Part shown: one piece after another, positions 45,363 to 54,494 of the stretch
Layout: the number at the start of each line of letters is the position of its first letter
Position numbering within the stretch: position 1 is the stretch's first letter
Assembly: GCF_003581645.1 (NCBI RefSeq)
Contig: NZ_QXFK01000016.1
Location: 124,001-188,000 of the forward strand
Direction: 5' to 3'
Origin: Pelagerythrobacter aerophilus
GTDB lineage: Bacteria > Pseudomonadota > Alphaproteobacteria > Sphingomonadales > Sphingomonadaceae
DNA length: 64,000 nucleotides
Made by a program: the position numbers and the translations under genes
Notes under the pieces: model-generated
Database searches by the model: none
The model's input: only the letters and a program-made list of their open reading frames with translations
Told to the model about the DNA's origin: nothing

Positions 45363-45569
45363 GTGCGCAACCGTTTGAAGGAACACCGCGAAGCGCAGGG
45401 CTGGAGCCAGGGCGAGCTTGCCCGGCGGCTCGGCGTCTCGCGGCAGACGATCAACGCGGTCGAGACCGACAAGTACGACCCCTCGCTGCCGCTGGCGCTG
45501 CGCATGGCCAAGCTGTTCCGCGTGGCAGTGCCGGATCTGTTCATCGACGAGTGGGAGCCCGAGCTATGA
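45363..45569 (+). CDS. XRE-family DNA-binding protein
   Basis: This 68-aa protein is almost only a Cro/C1 helix-turn-helix: RNRLKEHREAQGWSQGELAR, then RLGVSRQTINAVETDKYDPS. It resembles the short regulators paired with a membrane protein in many bacteria. The start is GTG at 45363, with AGGAGAG 9 bases upstream; a TTG start upstream lies in the operator. Its stop overlaps the membrane-protein start (ATGA). It probably binds the repeated operator at its own promoter. Confidence 0.88.
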   Translation: MRNRLKEHREAQGWSQGELARRLGVSRQTINAVETDKYDPSLPLALRMAKLFRVAVPDLFIDEWEPEL

Positions 45570-46219
45570 ATGTCGCAAAGCAGGAGAAGTCGCTCGCGAG
45601 GCGCCTCGCGGTCCCGATGGTCGTGGGGGCGGTGTCGGGCTTCGCCGCCACCATGCTGTTCTTCAACCTCGTCGACGGGGAAGGTGCGCGAAGCCTGGGG
45701 CGGTCGCGCGAGATCGCGGGCGTCGTCGGCGTTCTCTACCTGCTCACCGCGCTGGGGGTCGGCGTCGGGCTTGCCCGCCCCGGCATCGGCGCGCGCTTCC
45801 TGAATGTGGAGGATGCCGACGAGCTGCGCGAGCAGCGCCGCATGCTCGGCTACAGCTGCATATCCATGGCGGCGCTGAGCGGAGCGCTGTTCGTGCTCGT
45901 GCTGGTCGAGCCGGTGGGGCCGATCGGGGGCGAGCTGGCGGCGGCCGGCGCCATCGGGCTCCTGCTGCTGGCGAACGGTCTCGGACTGCTTCAGGCGCGG
46001 CATCTGGACGAGCTTCAGCGGGCGATGTCGCGGGATTCGGTCGCGAGCGCGTTCTACCTGCTGTTCGTCGTCGGCGGCGGCTGGGCGCTGCTGGCCCATT
46101 GCGGCCTCGTCGAGGCCCCTGCGCCGCTGGACTGGCTGACGATGTTCGCCGTCTTCCTGCTGGTCGGCTGCTTCTGGCAGGTGGGGCGCCGTGGGTTGCT
46201 CGTTCGCGGGCCCAACTGA
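45566..46219 (+). CDS. Integral membrane protein paired with the XRE regulator
   Basis: This 217-aa protein has about six hydrophobic helices (for example MVVGAVSGFAATMLFFNLV, VVGVLYLLTALGVGVGLA, LLLLANGLGLLQA, AFYLLFVVGGGWALLAH). An LREQRRMLGYSC cytoplasmic loop sits in the middle. I do not recognise a catalytic motif. It is translationally coupled to the XRE gene; such pairs often form a regulator and its membrane sensor or anti-regulator. A strong terminator follows. Confidence 0.75.
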   Translation: MNVAKQEKSLARRLAVPMVVGAVSGFAATMLFFNLVDGEGARSLGRSREIAGVVGVLYLLTALGVGVGLARPGIGARFLNVEDADELREQRRMLGYSCISMAALSGALFVLVLVEPVGPIGGELAAAGAIGLLLLANGLGLLQARHLDELQRAMSRDSVASAFYLLFVVGGGWALLAHCGLVEAPAPLDWLTMFAVFLLVGCFWQVGRRGLLVRGPN

Positions 46220-46241
46220 CCGGTTCCGCGGTTCAAACGAG

Positions 46242-46280
46242 AAGGGCGCCCGGATTTACGTCCGGGCGCCCTTTTTCTTT
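46242..46280 (+). terminator. Intrinsic terminator after the XRE operon
   Basis: The stem AAGGGCGCCCGG pairs with CCGGGCGCCCTT across an 8-base loop, and TTTTTCTTT follows. It ends the XRE/membrane-protein transcript. On the other strand it lies just after the glnA stop with a weaker T-rich tail, so it may also help end the glnA message. Confidence 0.88.
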
Positions 46281-46295
46281 CCCCGATCGCGCCGA

Positions 46296-47705
46296 TCAGG
46301 CGCTGTAGTACATGTCGAATTCGACCGGCGCCGGCGTGGTCTCGACGCGCAGGACTTCGTCCCACTTGATCTCGACATAGGCGTCGATCTGGTCCTTGGT
46401 GAACACGTCGCCCTTGAGCAGGAAGTCGTGGTCGGCCGCGAGCGCTTCGAGCGCTTCGCGCAAGGAGCCGCAGACGGTCGGCACGTCGGCCAGCTCGGCC
46501 GGCGGCAGGTCGTAGAGGTTCTTGTCCATCGCCTCGCCCGGATGGATCTTGTTCTGGATCCCGTCGAGACCCGCCATCAGCAGGGCGGCGTAGGCGAGGT
46601 AGGGGTTCGCCATCGGATCGGGGAAGCGGAACTCGACGCGCTTCGCCTTGTCGCCCGCGCCGTAGGGGATGCGGCAGCTCGCCGAACGGTTGCGCGCCGA
46701 ATAGGCGAGCAGGACCGGCGCCTCGAAGCCCGGTACCAGCCGCTTGTAGCTGTTGGTGGTCGGGTTGGTGAAGGCGTTCAGCGCCTTGGCGTGCTTGATG
46801 ACGCCGCCGATGTAGTAGAGGCAGTTGTCCGACAGACCGGCGTAGCCGTTGCCCGCGAAGGTCGGCTTGCCCCCGTCCCAGATCGACATGTGCGTGTGCA
46901 TGCCGCTGCCGTTGTCGTCCTTGATCGGCTTGGGCATGAAAGTCGCCGTCTTGCCGTAAGCATGTGCGACCTGGTGCACGACGTACTTGTAGATCTGCAT
47001 GTTGTCGGCCGTCTCGACCAGGGTCGAAAACAGCAGGCCGAGCTCGTGCTGCGCGGCGGCGACCTCGTGGTGATGCTTGTCGCACTTGAGGCCCATCTCG
47101 ATCATGGTCGAGACCATCTCGCCGCGGATGTCGACCGCGCTGTCGACCGGCGCCACCGGGAAATATCCGCCCTTGGCGCGCGGACGGTGGGCGAGGTTGC
47201 CGGCCTCGTATTCGCGGCCGGTGTTGGTCGGCAGCTCGATGTCGTCGATCGCGAAGCCGGAACCGGCATAGCCGTCCTCGAAGCGCACGTCGTCGAACAT
47301 GAAGAACTCGGCTTCGGGGCCGACGTAGATCGTGTCGCCGATGCCGGTCGTCTTGAGGTAGTTCTCGGCCCGCTTGGCGGTCGAGCGCGGATCGCGGGCG
47401 TACCAGTCGCCGGTCGAGGGTTCGACGATGTCACAGAACAGGATCATCATCGGGGTCGCGCTGAACGGATCGATGTAGGTCCGCTCCAGATCCGGCTTCA
47501 GGATCATGTCGCTCTCGTTGATCACCTTCCAGCCGGCGATCGACGAGCCGTCGAACATCAGGCCGTCCTCGAGCTCGTCCTCGCCGAGCATCGCCGCCGT
47601 CATGGTCAGGTGCTGCCACTTGCCCTTGGGGTCGGTGAAACGCAGGTCGACCCATTCGATCTCCTGCTCCTCGATCTGCTTGAGGACGTCTTTGGCCTTG
47701 GACAT
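46296..47705 (-). CDS. glnA: Glutamine synthetase type I
   Basis: This 469-aa GSI enzyme makes glutamine from glutamate and ammonia. It has the catalytic [12 protein letters not shown]-type motif [17 protein letters not shown], the ATP site [10 protein letters not shown] and the adenylylation loop with Tyr398 ([10 protein letters not shown]). It is therefore probably regulated by GlnE and by P-II. It is full length. It is the downstream partner of glnB; their spacer is filled by a palindromic repeat. Confidence 0.97.
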   Translation of the reverse strand: MSKAKDVLKQIEEQEIEWVDLRFTDPKGKWQHLTMTAAMLGEDELEDGLMFDGSSIAGWKVINESDMILKPDLERTYIDPFSATPMMILFCDIVEPSTGDWYARDPRSTAKRAENYLKTTGIGDTIYVGPEAEFFMFDDVRFEDGYAGSGFAIDDIELPTNTGREYEAGNLAHRPRAKGGYFPVAPVDSAVDIRGEMVSTMIEMGLKCDKHHHEVAAAQHELGLLFSTLVETADNMQIYKYVVHQVAHAYGKTATFMPKPIKDDNGSGMHTHMSIWDGGKPTFAGNGYAGLSDNCLYYIGGVIKHAKALNAFTNPTTNSYKRLVPGFEAPVLLAYSARNRSASCRIPYGAGDKAKRVEFRFPDPMANPYLAYAALLMAGLDGIQNKIHPGEAMDKNLYDLPPAELADVPTVCGSLREALEALAADHDFLLKGDVFTKDQIDAYVEIKWDEVLRVETTPAPVEFDMYYSA

Positions 47706-47725
47706 GTGGTTTCTTCCTTATCTTC

Positions 47726-47849
47726 CCCCTCCCGCTTGCGGGAGGGGCCGGGGGTGGGCCAGTCGCAGCGATCCGGGTTTCCCACCCCGCTGCGACTAGG
47801 GCCTGCTATGCAGACCCAGGTCTCGCTCCCCTCCCGCAAGCGGGAGGGG
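47726..47849. repeat. Compound palindromic repeat between glnB and glnA
   Basis: Two near-identical palindromes CCCCTCCCGC-TT-GCGGGAGGGG (47726-47747) and CCCCTCCCGC-AA-GCGGGAGGGG (47828-47849) face each other in opposite orientation. Between them AGTCGCAGCG pairs with CGCTGCGACT, with GGGGTGGG / CCCACCCC nearby. The whole 124 bases could fold as one large structure. The arrangement is like the REP doublets (BIMEs) of other bacteria. It could affect the glnA level relative to glnB. Confidence 0.8.
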
Positions 47850-47855
47850 GTAATC

Positions 47856-48206
<351 letters not shown>

Positions 48207-48275
48207 CTACGCAATGTGCCGACGCGCGCGGATCTTCGTCCGCCCGGTCGGCTCATCGCTTACCTCAGATACCAA

Positions 48276-48291
48276 ATCAAGAAGCGTGCCA
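48276..48291 (-). promoter_or_regulatory. Sigma-54-like -24/-12 element upstream of glnB
   Basis: On the reverse strand TGGCACG, four bases (CTTC), then TTGAT lies here. The consensus is TGGCACG-N4-TTGCW, so there is one important mismatch, A for C at -12. The predicted transcription start would leave a glnB leader of about 70 bases. glnB promoters of this type are known in alphaproteobacteria. Whether this strain has RpoN cannot be seen. Confidence 0.45.
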
Positions 48292-48375
48292 GAGTGCGCG
48301 CAGGGCGGTAGCGGTCACCGCGGAGACGATTTCGCGGGCCTTGTGCCCAATCGGAATCCAGTGACTGCCTGAATT

Positions 48376-49311
48376 TTAGGCAGAGAGGCGCAGGCCGGCA
48401 GTCTCATCGAGTCCGCTCATCAGGTTGAGCGACTGGATCGCGGCGCCGCTGGCGCCTTTTCCGAGGTTGTCGAGCACAGCGATCAGGCGAGCATGATAGC
48501 CTTCAGCATTTCCGCGGACATGGAGCTCCATGCCATCATTGGCGGGCTGATCGGCGTGAAGCAGGAGTTCGGAAAGGTCCCCGCCTTCGCGCACGCGGAC
48601 TACTCTTGAGCCGGCATAGTACTCGCGCAAGGCATCACGCAGGCGATCGGCGGTCGTCTCGCGGTCCATGGCGCCCAGGTGCAGGGGCACCTCGACCACC
48701 ATCCCGCGATAGGCGGCGACGACCGACGGCGCGAAGATCACCCCATGCTCGAGTCCCGCGTGAATCTTCATTTCCGCGCGATGCTTGTGCTCCAGATCGA
48801 GCGCGTAAGTGCGGAACGCGATATCCGGCTCGCGCGCGAAGCGGTCGATCAGCGCATTGCCGCCGCCCGAATAACCGCTCACCGCGTTGACCGTGTAGGG
48901 CCAGTCGGCCGGGATCAGCCCGGTGCGTACGAGCGGGGCGACCAGCGCGAGAAAGCCAGTCGGGTAGCAGCCGGGATTGCTCACCCGCTCGGCCCCAGCC
49001 ACGGCTTCACGGCCGACCAGTTCGGGAAAGCCGTAGGTCCAGCCCTCGGCCGTCCGATGCGCGCTCGAAGCGTCGATCACGCGGGTGCCGGAGGCCGGAT
49101 CGATCATCGCCACCGCCTCGCGTGCCGCATCGTCGGGCAGGCAGAGGATCGCCACGTCGCAGTCGTTCAGCGCCTCGCGCCGCGCGGCCGGATCCTTGCG
49201 TCGCGCGTCGTCGAGCGTGAGCAGCGCGAACTCGGCGCGGTCCTGCAGCCGGCCGAGGATCTCGAGGCCGGTCGTGCCGGCGGCGCCGTCGATGAATACG
49301 GTGGTGGTCAT
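48376..49311 (-). CDS. argC: N-acetyl-gamma-glutamyl-phosphate reductase, short type
   Basis: This 311-aa enzyme reduces N-acetylglutamyl-phosphate in arginine synthesis. It has the NADPH-site start IDGAAGTTGLEILGRL and the catalytic cysteine C115 in SNPGCYPTG. SGYSGGGNALIDR and the catalytic-histidine region EHKHRAEMKIHAG are also present. The length and sequence fit the short AGPR type 2. The start at 49311 overlaps the stop of the upstream SH3-like gene; a start 63 bases earlier is rejected. It is probably transcribed separately from glnBA. Confidence 0.9.
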   Translation of the reverse strand: MTTTVFIDGAAGTTGLEILGRLQDRAEFALLTLDDARRKDPAARREALNDCDVAILCLPDDAAREAVAMIDPASGTRVIDASSAHRTAEGWTYGFPELVGREAVAGAERVSNPGCYPTGFLALVAPLVRTGLIPADWPYTVNAVSGYSGGGNALIDRFAREPDIAFRTYALDLEHKHRAEMKIHAGLEHGVIFAPSVVAAYRGMVVEVPLHLGAMDRETTADRLRDALREYYAGSRVVRVREGGDLSELLLHADQPANDGMELHVRGNAEGYHARLIAVLDNLGKGASGAAIQSLNLMSGLDETAGLRLSA

Positions 49312-49649
49312 GGCGCCAGCAGCGCGGTGCGCAGGTAGCCGCTCGGCCCCTCGGGCCCGCAGGTGGCCCAGCACCAGTCGCCGGCATAGTCGAGCGCCTC
49401 GATCGCCGTGCCCGCATCGAGCCGGACGACGATATCCGAGTCGTCGCGCGGGATCAGGTGCAGCGCGGCACCCTCCGGCCCGATCTCGCGCGGCTGGGGC
49501 ACGACGTAGTGCGCGGCCAGATAGCGCCCGGCGAGCGCGATATGCGCCAGATCGCCGCGCAGCGGCAGCGTGCCGGGCGCGGGGCGCACGACGGACCCTT
49601 CCAGGCCGATCGGCCCGTCAGGCAAATGGTATTCGGTCGCCGCGCTCAC
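49308..49649 (-). CDS. SH3-like small protein coupled to argC
   Basis: This 113-aa protein of unknown role has no signal peptide. It is beta-rich, and its C-terminal part (VVRLDAGTAIEALDYAGDWCWATCGPEGPSGYLRTALL) resembles a bacterial SH3 domain, with the WCW and GYLR motifs. Its stop overlaps the argC start (ATGA), which indicates co-translation. SH3-like folds usually bind peptides or cell wall. No link to arginine synthesis is known. Confidence 0.65.
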   Translation of the reverse strand: MSAATEYHLPDGPIGLEGSVVRPAPGTLPLRGDLAHIALAGRYLAAHYVVPQPREIGPEGAALHLIPRDDSDIVVRLDAGTAIEALDYAGDWCWATCGPEGPSGYLRTALLAP

Positions 49650-49733
49650 GTGTTGTCTTCTTGGCCCTTGGAAATTGGCAGGCCGCGCGCTTAAACGCTG
49701 CCGGCGCCCCCGGCAAGCGCCCCGCGCTCATCG

Positions 49734-51122
49734 TCAACGATTGCCGTAGCGCTGGCGCAACATATGGAACGCTGCGCGCAGACCGTAGGCCTCGCCGCCC
49801 TTGGGCCGTCCAGGCTTCGCGGCGGGACGCCAGGCGAACGTGTCGAAGTGCGCCCAGTCGACGCCTTCACCGACGAACTTGTCGAGGAACAACCCGGCCA
49901 CGCTCGCGCCCGCGAAGGCATTGGCATGGGCGTTGTTGGTGTCGGCGACGTCCGACTTGAGCCATTCGATGTAGGCTTCCGGCAGCGGCAGGCGCCACGG
50001 TTCGTCGTCGTGCGCCTTGCCTGCCGCTATCAGGTCGGCGGCGGTCTCGTCGCGCCGGGTCATCAGCGCCGGATAGTCGGGCCCGAGCGCTACGCGCGCC
50101 GCGCCGGTGAGGGTTGCGAAGTCGATCACCAGGTCCGGCCCGTGCTCGCTCGCCAGCGCCAGCGCGTCGCCAAGGATCAGCCGTCCCTCAGCGTCGGTGT
50201 TGCCGATCTCCACCGTCAACCCCTTGCGGCTGCGGAGCACGTCGCCCGGGCGGAAGGAATTGGCCGAGATTGCGTTCTCCACCGCCGGCACGATCAGGTG
50301 CAGCCGCACCGGCAGGCCCGCGCCCATGACCAGCCCGGCAAGCGCGATCGCGTGCGCGGCGCCGCCCATGTCCTTCTTCATCAGCAGCATGCCGGCGGCC
50401 GATTTCACGTCGAGCCCGCCCGAATCGAAGCACACCCCCTTGCCGACGAGGGCGAGCACCGGGTCGCTCTCCTTGCCCCAGGTGAGGTGCATCAGGCGCG
50501 GCGCGTGGTGCCGCGCGGCGGCACGGCCGACGGCGTGGACCATCGGAAAACCCTGCTCCAGCGCGTCGCCCTTGGTAACCGAGAGCTTCGCGCCGTGGGC
50601 CTTGGCCAGCGCTTCGCATTCCGCTTCGAGCGCGGCGGGCCCCATGTCCTCGGCCGGGGTGTTGACCAGATCGCGCACCAGGCACACCGCGCGCGCTTCG
50701 GCCAGCGCGGGTTCGATCGCCTTGGCCTCGCCGGTCAGCAGCACGCGCGGGCCGGTCGGTTCGTCGTCCTTGCGGTAGCGGTCGAAGCGGTACTGCGCGA
50801 GCTGCCAGCCATGGAGCGCGGGGCCGGGCTCTCCACTGGCGAGGCGATAGGTCCCGGCGGGCAGCGACTCCGCCAGCTTCGCCATGCACCAGCTCGACAG
50901 GCTCGCCGGATCGGCCACGCCGCCAACCGCGAACCAGGAGTCGCCATCGGGCACGATGCCGACCTCGTACCCGCCGCCGGTGAACTTCTGCGCCGTCAGC
51001 GCCGCGCGCTGCCCGGCCGAGAGCTTCTTCACCCAGTTGTCGAAGCCGTCGCGGGCGACGAGGTGGATGGAAATCGCGTCCTGCCCGCGATCTGCTTGAA
51101 CAAGGTCGGTGTCATGGCTCAT
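49734..51122 (-). CDS. Leucyl aminopeptidase family protein (M17)
   Basis: This 462-aa M17 peptidase has the metal- and substrate-binding segment GKGVCFDSGGLDVKSAAGM, the next metal-site segment VPAVENAISANSFRPGDVL and the NTDAEGRLILGDAL signature. It removes N-terminal residues from peptides in the cytoplasm, probably as a hexamer. It is one of the shorter alphaproteobacterial M17 members. It is divergent from the DUF3298-like lipoprotein gene at 51159. Confidence 0.92.
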   Translation of the reverse strand: MSHDTDLVQADRGQDAISIHLVARDGFDNWVKKLSAGQRAALTAQKFTGGGYEVGIVPDGDSWFAVGGVADPASLSSWCMAKLAESLPAGTYRLASGEPGPALHGWQLAQYRFDRYRKDDEPTGPRVLLTGEAKAIEPALAEARAVCLVRDLVNTPAEDMGPAALEAECEALAKAHGAKLSVTKGDALEQGFPMVHAVGRAAARHHAPRLMHLTWGKESDPVLALVGKGVCFDSGGLDVKSAAGMLLMKKDMGGAAHAIALAGLVMGAGLPVRLHLIVPAVENAISANSFRPGDVLRSRKGLTVEIGNTDAEGRLILGDALALASEHGPDLVIDFATLTGAARVALGPDYPALMTRRDETAADLIAAGKAHDDEPWRLPLPEAYIEWLKSDVADTNNAHANAFAGASVAGLFLDKFVGEGVDWAHFDTFAWRPAAKPGRPKGGEAYGLRAAFHMLRQRYGNR

Positions 51123-51158
51123 ACTCGGGCCTTAGCGCCATTCTCGGGAGAAAATCCA

Positions 51159-51977
51159 ATGTCGTTTCGCACCCTTGCCGCCGCCGCTCCGTTCGCGCTC
51201 GTGCTCGCGGCATGCTCCTCCGCCGAGGATGCGAGTGACTCCGACGCCGCTCGGGAAGATGCGACCGCATCCGCTACCGCCAATGCCGCCGCGGGCGCGG
51301 CGAAGACGGTGGAGGAGGAGAACGACCTCTACAGTTTCTCCTACGCCTACCCGGCGGCTGCGGGCGCGCTTCCCGAACTCGCCGTACACCTCGACCAGGA
51401 CGCGGAAGAGGCAAAGGCCACACTGGTCTCCGAATCGAAGGACGATCAGACACAGGCGGAAGCGAACGACTATCCCTACCGCGCGCACAGCTTCTCGAAG
51501 GAATGGAAGGTGGTGGCCGATCTCCCGCGTTATCTCAGCCTCTCCGGCGAGTTCGCGACTTACTCGGGCGGGGCGCACGGGATGTACGGCCTCGAGTCGC
51601 TGGTGTGGGACAAGCAGGCGAAGGCCGGGATGGACGGAGTCGCTCTGTTCCAGTCGGCCGAGGCGCTCGATGAAGCGCTGGGGCAGAAGCTGTGCGACGC
51701 GCTCGACGCGGAACGCGCGAAGCGCCGCGGCGAGGCGGTTCCGGCCGATGCCGGGGATGATGACACCGGCTTCAACTCCTGCCAGCACGTGAAGGACGCG
51801 ACCGTGCTCGTCGGCTCCTCCGGTGGGGGGAAGTTCGACCGGATCGGCATCTGGTTCGGCCCCTATGTCGCCGGGCCCTATGCGGAGGGAAGTTACGAGC
51901 TCAACTTCCCGGTCGACGCCGCCGTGATCGAAGCCGTGAAACCCGAATACCGCGAGGCGTTCGGCGCGAAGGAGTAA
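51159..51977 (+). CDS. DUF3298-like lipoprotein
   Basis: This 272-aa protein has a lipobox ending LAAC (Cys19) and a low-complexity Ser/Ala/Asp linker. Its C-terminal domain has features of DUF3298/DUF4163 (FSKEWKVVADLPRYLSLSGEF, then GGAHGMYGLESLVWD and IGIWFGPYVAGPYAEGSYEL). I infer an envelope-anchored protein of unknown role. The frame stays open far upstream through codon bias, but the ATG at 51159 has GGGAGAAAA and a lipoprotein signal, which decides the start. Confidence 0.8.
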   Translation: MSFRTLAAAAPFALVLAACSSAEDASDSDAAREDATASATANAAAGAAKTVEEENDLYSFSYAYPAAAGALPELAVHLDQDAEEAKATLVSESKDDQTQAEANDYPYRAHSFSKEWKVVADLPRYLSLSGEFATYSGGAHGMYGLESLVWDKQAKAGMDGVALFQSAEALDEALGQKLCDALDAERAKRRGEAVPADAGDDDTGFNSCQHVKDATVLVGSSGGGKFDRIGIWFGPYVAGPYAEGSYELNFPVDAAVIEAVKPEYREAFGAKE

Positions 51978-52045
51978 GCGCCCTCGGGCTGCAAAGCGGG
52001 AATGCGCCCTCGCAATCGGCGCATTCTCGCACTACATCGGCCCGC

Positions 52046-52873
52046 ATGACCGAATACCAGGTGATCGACAGCCGCGAGACCGTCATCCGCGACGGCACCA
52101 TCAAGCTTCACGGACCCGAAGGATTCGAGGGAATGCGCCGTGCGGGGCAACTCGCCGCGAGCATTCTCGACGCGATCGTGCCGTTGATGCAGCCGGGCGT
52201 GACCACGGCCGAGATCGACGACAAGGTCCGCGAGCTGACGCTGGCGGGCGGGGCGGTCCCGGCGACGCTCGGCTACCGCGGCTATACCCATTCGTGCTGC
52301 ATCTCGATCAACCACGTCGTGTGCCACGGCATCCCGGGCGACAAGGCGCTGAAGGACGGCGACATCGTCAATGTCGACGTCACCCCGCTGCTCGATGGCT
52401 GGCACGGCGACACCAGCCGCATGTACCTGATCGGCGACGTGCCGCTGAAGGCGCGGCGGCTGGTCGACGTGACTCACGAATGCCTGATGATCGGGATCGA
52501 GAAGGCCCAGCCGGGTGCCCGGCTCGGCGACATCGGCGCGGCGATCGAGCAACATGCGCGGCAGTTCCGCTACGGCGTGGTGCGCGAGTTCTGCGGCCAC
52601 GGCGTCGGCCGCCTGTTCCACGACGCGCCGGAAGTGGTCCATGCGGCGACGGCCGGCACCGGCCCTGAACTGCGCCCCGGCATGTTCTTCACCATCGAGC
52701 CGATGATCAACCTCGGCAAGCCGTGGGTGAAGCTGCTCAAGGACGGCTGGACCGCCGTGACGCGCGACAAGAGCCTCTCGGCCCAGTTCGAACACTCGAT
52801 CGGCATCACCGAGGACGGGAACGAGATTTTCACCCTGAGCCAGAAGGGCCTGCACAAGCCGCCTTACGAGTGA
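52046..52873 (+). CDS. map: Methionine aminopeptidase type I
   Basis: This 275-aa enzyme removes the initiator methionine. The metal ligands are visible in segments VVCHGIPGDKAL, VNVDVTPLLDGWHGDTSRMY, the GHGVGRLFHDAPEV region, and the FTIEPMINLG plus SAQFEHSIGITEDG glutamates. The N-terminal 30 residues extend beyond the catalytic core, as in several alphaproteobacteria. It is a single-gene unit; the next gene converges. Confidence 0.95.
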   Translation: MTEYQVIDSRETVIRDGTIKLHGPEGFEGMRRAGQLAASILDAIVPLMQPGVTTAEIDDKVRELTLAGGAVPATLGYRGYTHSCCISINHVVCHGIPGDKALKDGDIVNVDVTPLLDGWHGDTSRMYLIGDVPLKARRLVDVTHECLMIGIEKAQPGARLGDIGAAIEQHARQFRYGVVREFCGHGVGRLFHDAPEVVHAATAGTGPELRPGMFFTIEPMINLGKPWVKLLKDGWTAVTRDKSLSAQFEHSIGITEDGNEIFTLSQKGLHKPPYE

Positions 52874-52906
52874 TCTTGGTCTGGCACTCCGGGAGGACGA
52901 CAGAGA

Positions 52907-53560
52907 TCACTCCTCCCGAGCAGCTCTCACCGCCGCTCCCGCCGCAAACGGCGTCACCGCGACGAGCAGCAGGCTGATCGCCGCAGCGAAGGCAAGTCCG
53001 CCGCCGTCGGGCCGGGCGAGGGCGCCCGCACCGAAGATCAGGATCGGCACGCTGAGCGGGATCAGGAGCAGTCCGGAAAGAGCGGCACCGCTGCGCAGGC
53101 TGGCGGTCAGCGCCGCGATCAGCACGCCGATCGCGGCGAGGCCCGGCGTGCCCGCGAGCAGGCCGAGGAGCACCGTGCGCAAGGTCTCCCGTTCCAGCCC
53201 CAGCAGCGCGGCAGCGGGCAGGGCGGCAAGCAGCAGCAGCGGCGCGAAGCTGAGCCAGTGCGCCAGCATCCGCACGGCGATCGCCAGTTCCTCCGCCACA
53301 CCGCGTACCGCGAGCTGATCGAACACGCCCTCGTCCAGGTCGGGCGCGACGAGCCGGTCGAGCGGAAGGATCGCCGCGAGCAGCGCCGCGACCCAGATCA
53401 CTCCCCCGCCGGTTCGCGCGAGAAGCGGCGCGTCGGGTCCGACGGCGAACGGATAGAGCATCGCCACGGCAAGGAAGAACAGCAGCGGCAGCAGCGCCCC
53501 GCCGCGCCGTCCGCCCGGCATCAGCAGCGCAAGGTCGCGCAGGAGCAGCCGGCCGATCAC
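52907..53560 (-). CDS. ccmB: Heme exporter membrane protein CcmB
   Basis: This 217-aa protein has about six hydrophobic helices (for example LLPLLFFLAVAMLYPFAV and LSFAPLLLLAALPAAALLG) and the CcmB-like start VIGRLLLRDLALLMPGG. It is the membrane part of the CcmAB ABC transporter in cytochrome c maturation. The start is GTG at 53560, overlapping the ccmA stop (GTGA). ccmC, ccmD and later genes are not in the window. Confidence 0.9.
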   Translation of the reverse strand: MIGRLLLRDLALLMPGGRRGGALLPLLFFLAVAMLYPFAVGPDAPLLARTGGGVIWVAALLAAILPLDRLVAPDLDEGVFDQLAVRGVAEELAIAVRMLAHWLSFAPLLLLAALPAAALLGLERETLRTVLLGLLAGTPGLAAIGVLIAALTASLRSGAALSGLLLIPLSVPILIFGAGALARPDGGGLAFAAAISLLLVAVTPFAAGAAVRAAREE

Positions 53561-54144
53561 GCCGCGAAATCCGTGATCTTGAGACGGGTAGCCTCGACCA
53601 ATTTGATCGGCTGGTGCGAGGCGACGACGCAGGTGCCGCCCGCAGCGCGGTGCTCCGCGATCAGCGTCTCGACCAGCTCGGTTCCGGCGGTGTCGAGCCC
53701 GTTGAGCGGCTCGTCCAGCAGCCAGACCGGCGCGCGCTGGCCGAGCAGACGGGCGAGCGCGGCACGCTTGCGCTGGCCGGTCGAGAGATAGCGCACCGGC
53801 ACGTCGGCCAGCTCGGCAAGGCCGAGCCGCTCGCGGTGCGCCGCCATCAGGGAAGCGCCGCTGCCGTCGAGTTCGCTCCAGAAGGCGAGGGCGCGTTCGA
53901 GCGGAACCTGCGGATCGAGCGCGTGGCGTTCGTCGAGCAGGGCGATCGAGGCGCGGGATTCGACCGATCCGTGGAACGGCCGCAGCAGGCCGGCGAGAAT
54001 GCGGATCAGGCTCGTCTTGCCGATCCCGTTCGGCCCGGCGACGTGGCACGCCTCTCCCCGCGACAACGACAGCGACAGGCCGCGGAACAGCAGTCGCTCG
54101 CCGCGGCGGCAGGCCAGGTCCCGGGCGGCGAGCATCGCTTGCAT
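53557..54144 (-). CDS. ccmA: Heme exporter ATP-binding protein CcmA
   Basis: This protein is about 195 aa. It has Walker A GPNGIGKTSL, the ABC signature LSTGQRKRAALARL, Walker B VWLLDEPLNGLD and the switch His in VVASHQP. It energises CcmB for release of heme-CcmE in cytochrome c biogenesis. The ATG at 54144 was chosen; one at 54135 is almost as likely. It is divergent from the pterin dehydratase gene and coupled to ccmB. Confidence 0.92.
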   Translation of the reverse strand: MQAMLAARDLACRRGERLLFRGLSLSLSRGEACHVAGPNGIGKTSLIRILAGLLRPFHGSVESRASIALLDERHALDPQVPLERALAFWSELDGSGASLMAAHRERLGLAELADVPVRYLSTGQRKRAALARLLGQRAPVWLLDEPLNGLDTAGTELVETLIAEHRAAGGTCVVASHQPIKLVEATRLKITDFAA

Positions 54145-54206
54145 GACCGCGCCCGATAGGCGAAAGGCTGCCTGCTCACAAGCCGACCGCAAGCGGAGAA
54201 GATCGG

Positions 54207-54494
54207 ATGGCCGTCGCCAAACTCACCGAGGAAGAACGCACGATCGCCCTCGGCGATCTGCAGGGCTGGTCGCTCGCAAGCGACCGCGACGCGATCGAGC
54301 GCACGTTCACCTTCGCCGATTTCGTCGAGGCCTTCGGCTTCATGACCCGGGTGGCGCTGCTGGCCGAGAAGGCCGACCATCACCCCGAGTGGTCGAACGT
54401 CTACAACCGGGTCGAGATCGCGCTGACCACCCACGATGCGGACGGCCTGTCGCAGCGCGACATCGACATGGCGAAGTCGATCGACGCGCTCTAG
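54207..54494 (+). CDS. phhB: 4a-hydroxytetrahydrobiopterin dehydratase
   Basis: This 95-aa pterin-4a-carbinolamine dehydratase has [22 protein letters not shown], the conserved histidine-rich active-site segment. It recycles the pterin cofactor, and some family members act in molybdopterin or pterin metabolism. The ATG at 54207 is preceded by GGAGAAGA. It ends four bases into the convergent SDR gene. Confidence 0.93.
   Translation: MAVAKLTEEERTIALGDLQGWSLASDRDAIERTFTFADFVEAFGFMTRVALLAEKADHHPEWSNVYNRVEIALTTHDADGLSQRDIDMAKSIDAL

Noticed and set aside
49764-51158. N-terminal extension of the DUF3298-like lipoprotein frame
   Set aside because: The open upstream frame is antisense to the M17 peptidase; the lipoprotein signal and SD start at 51159.
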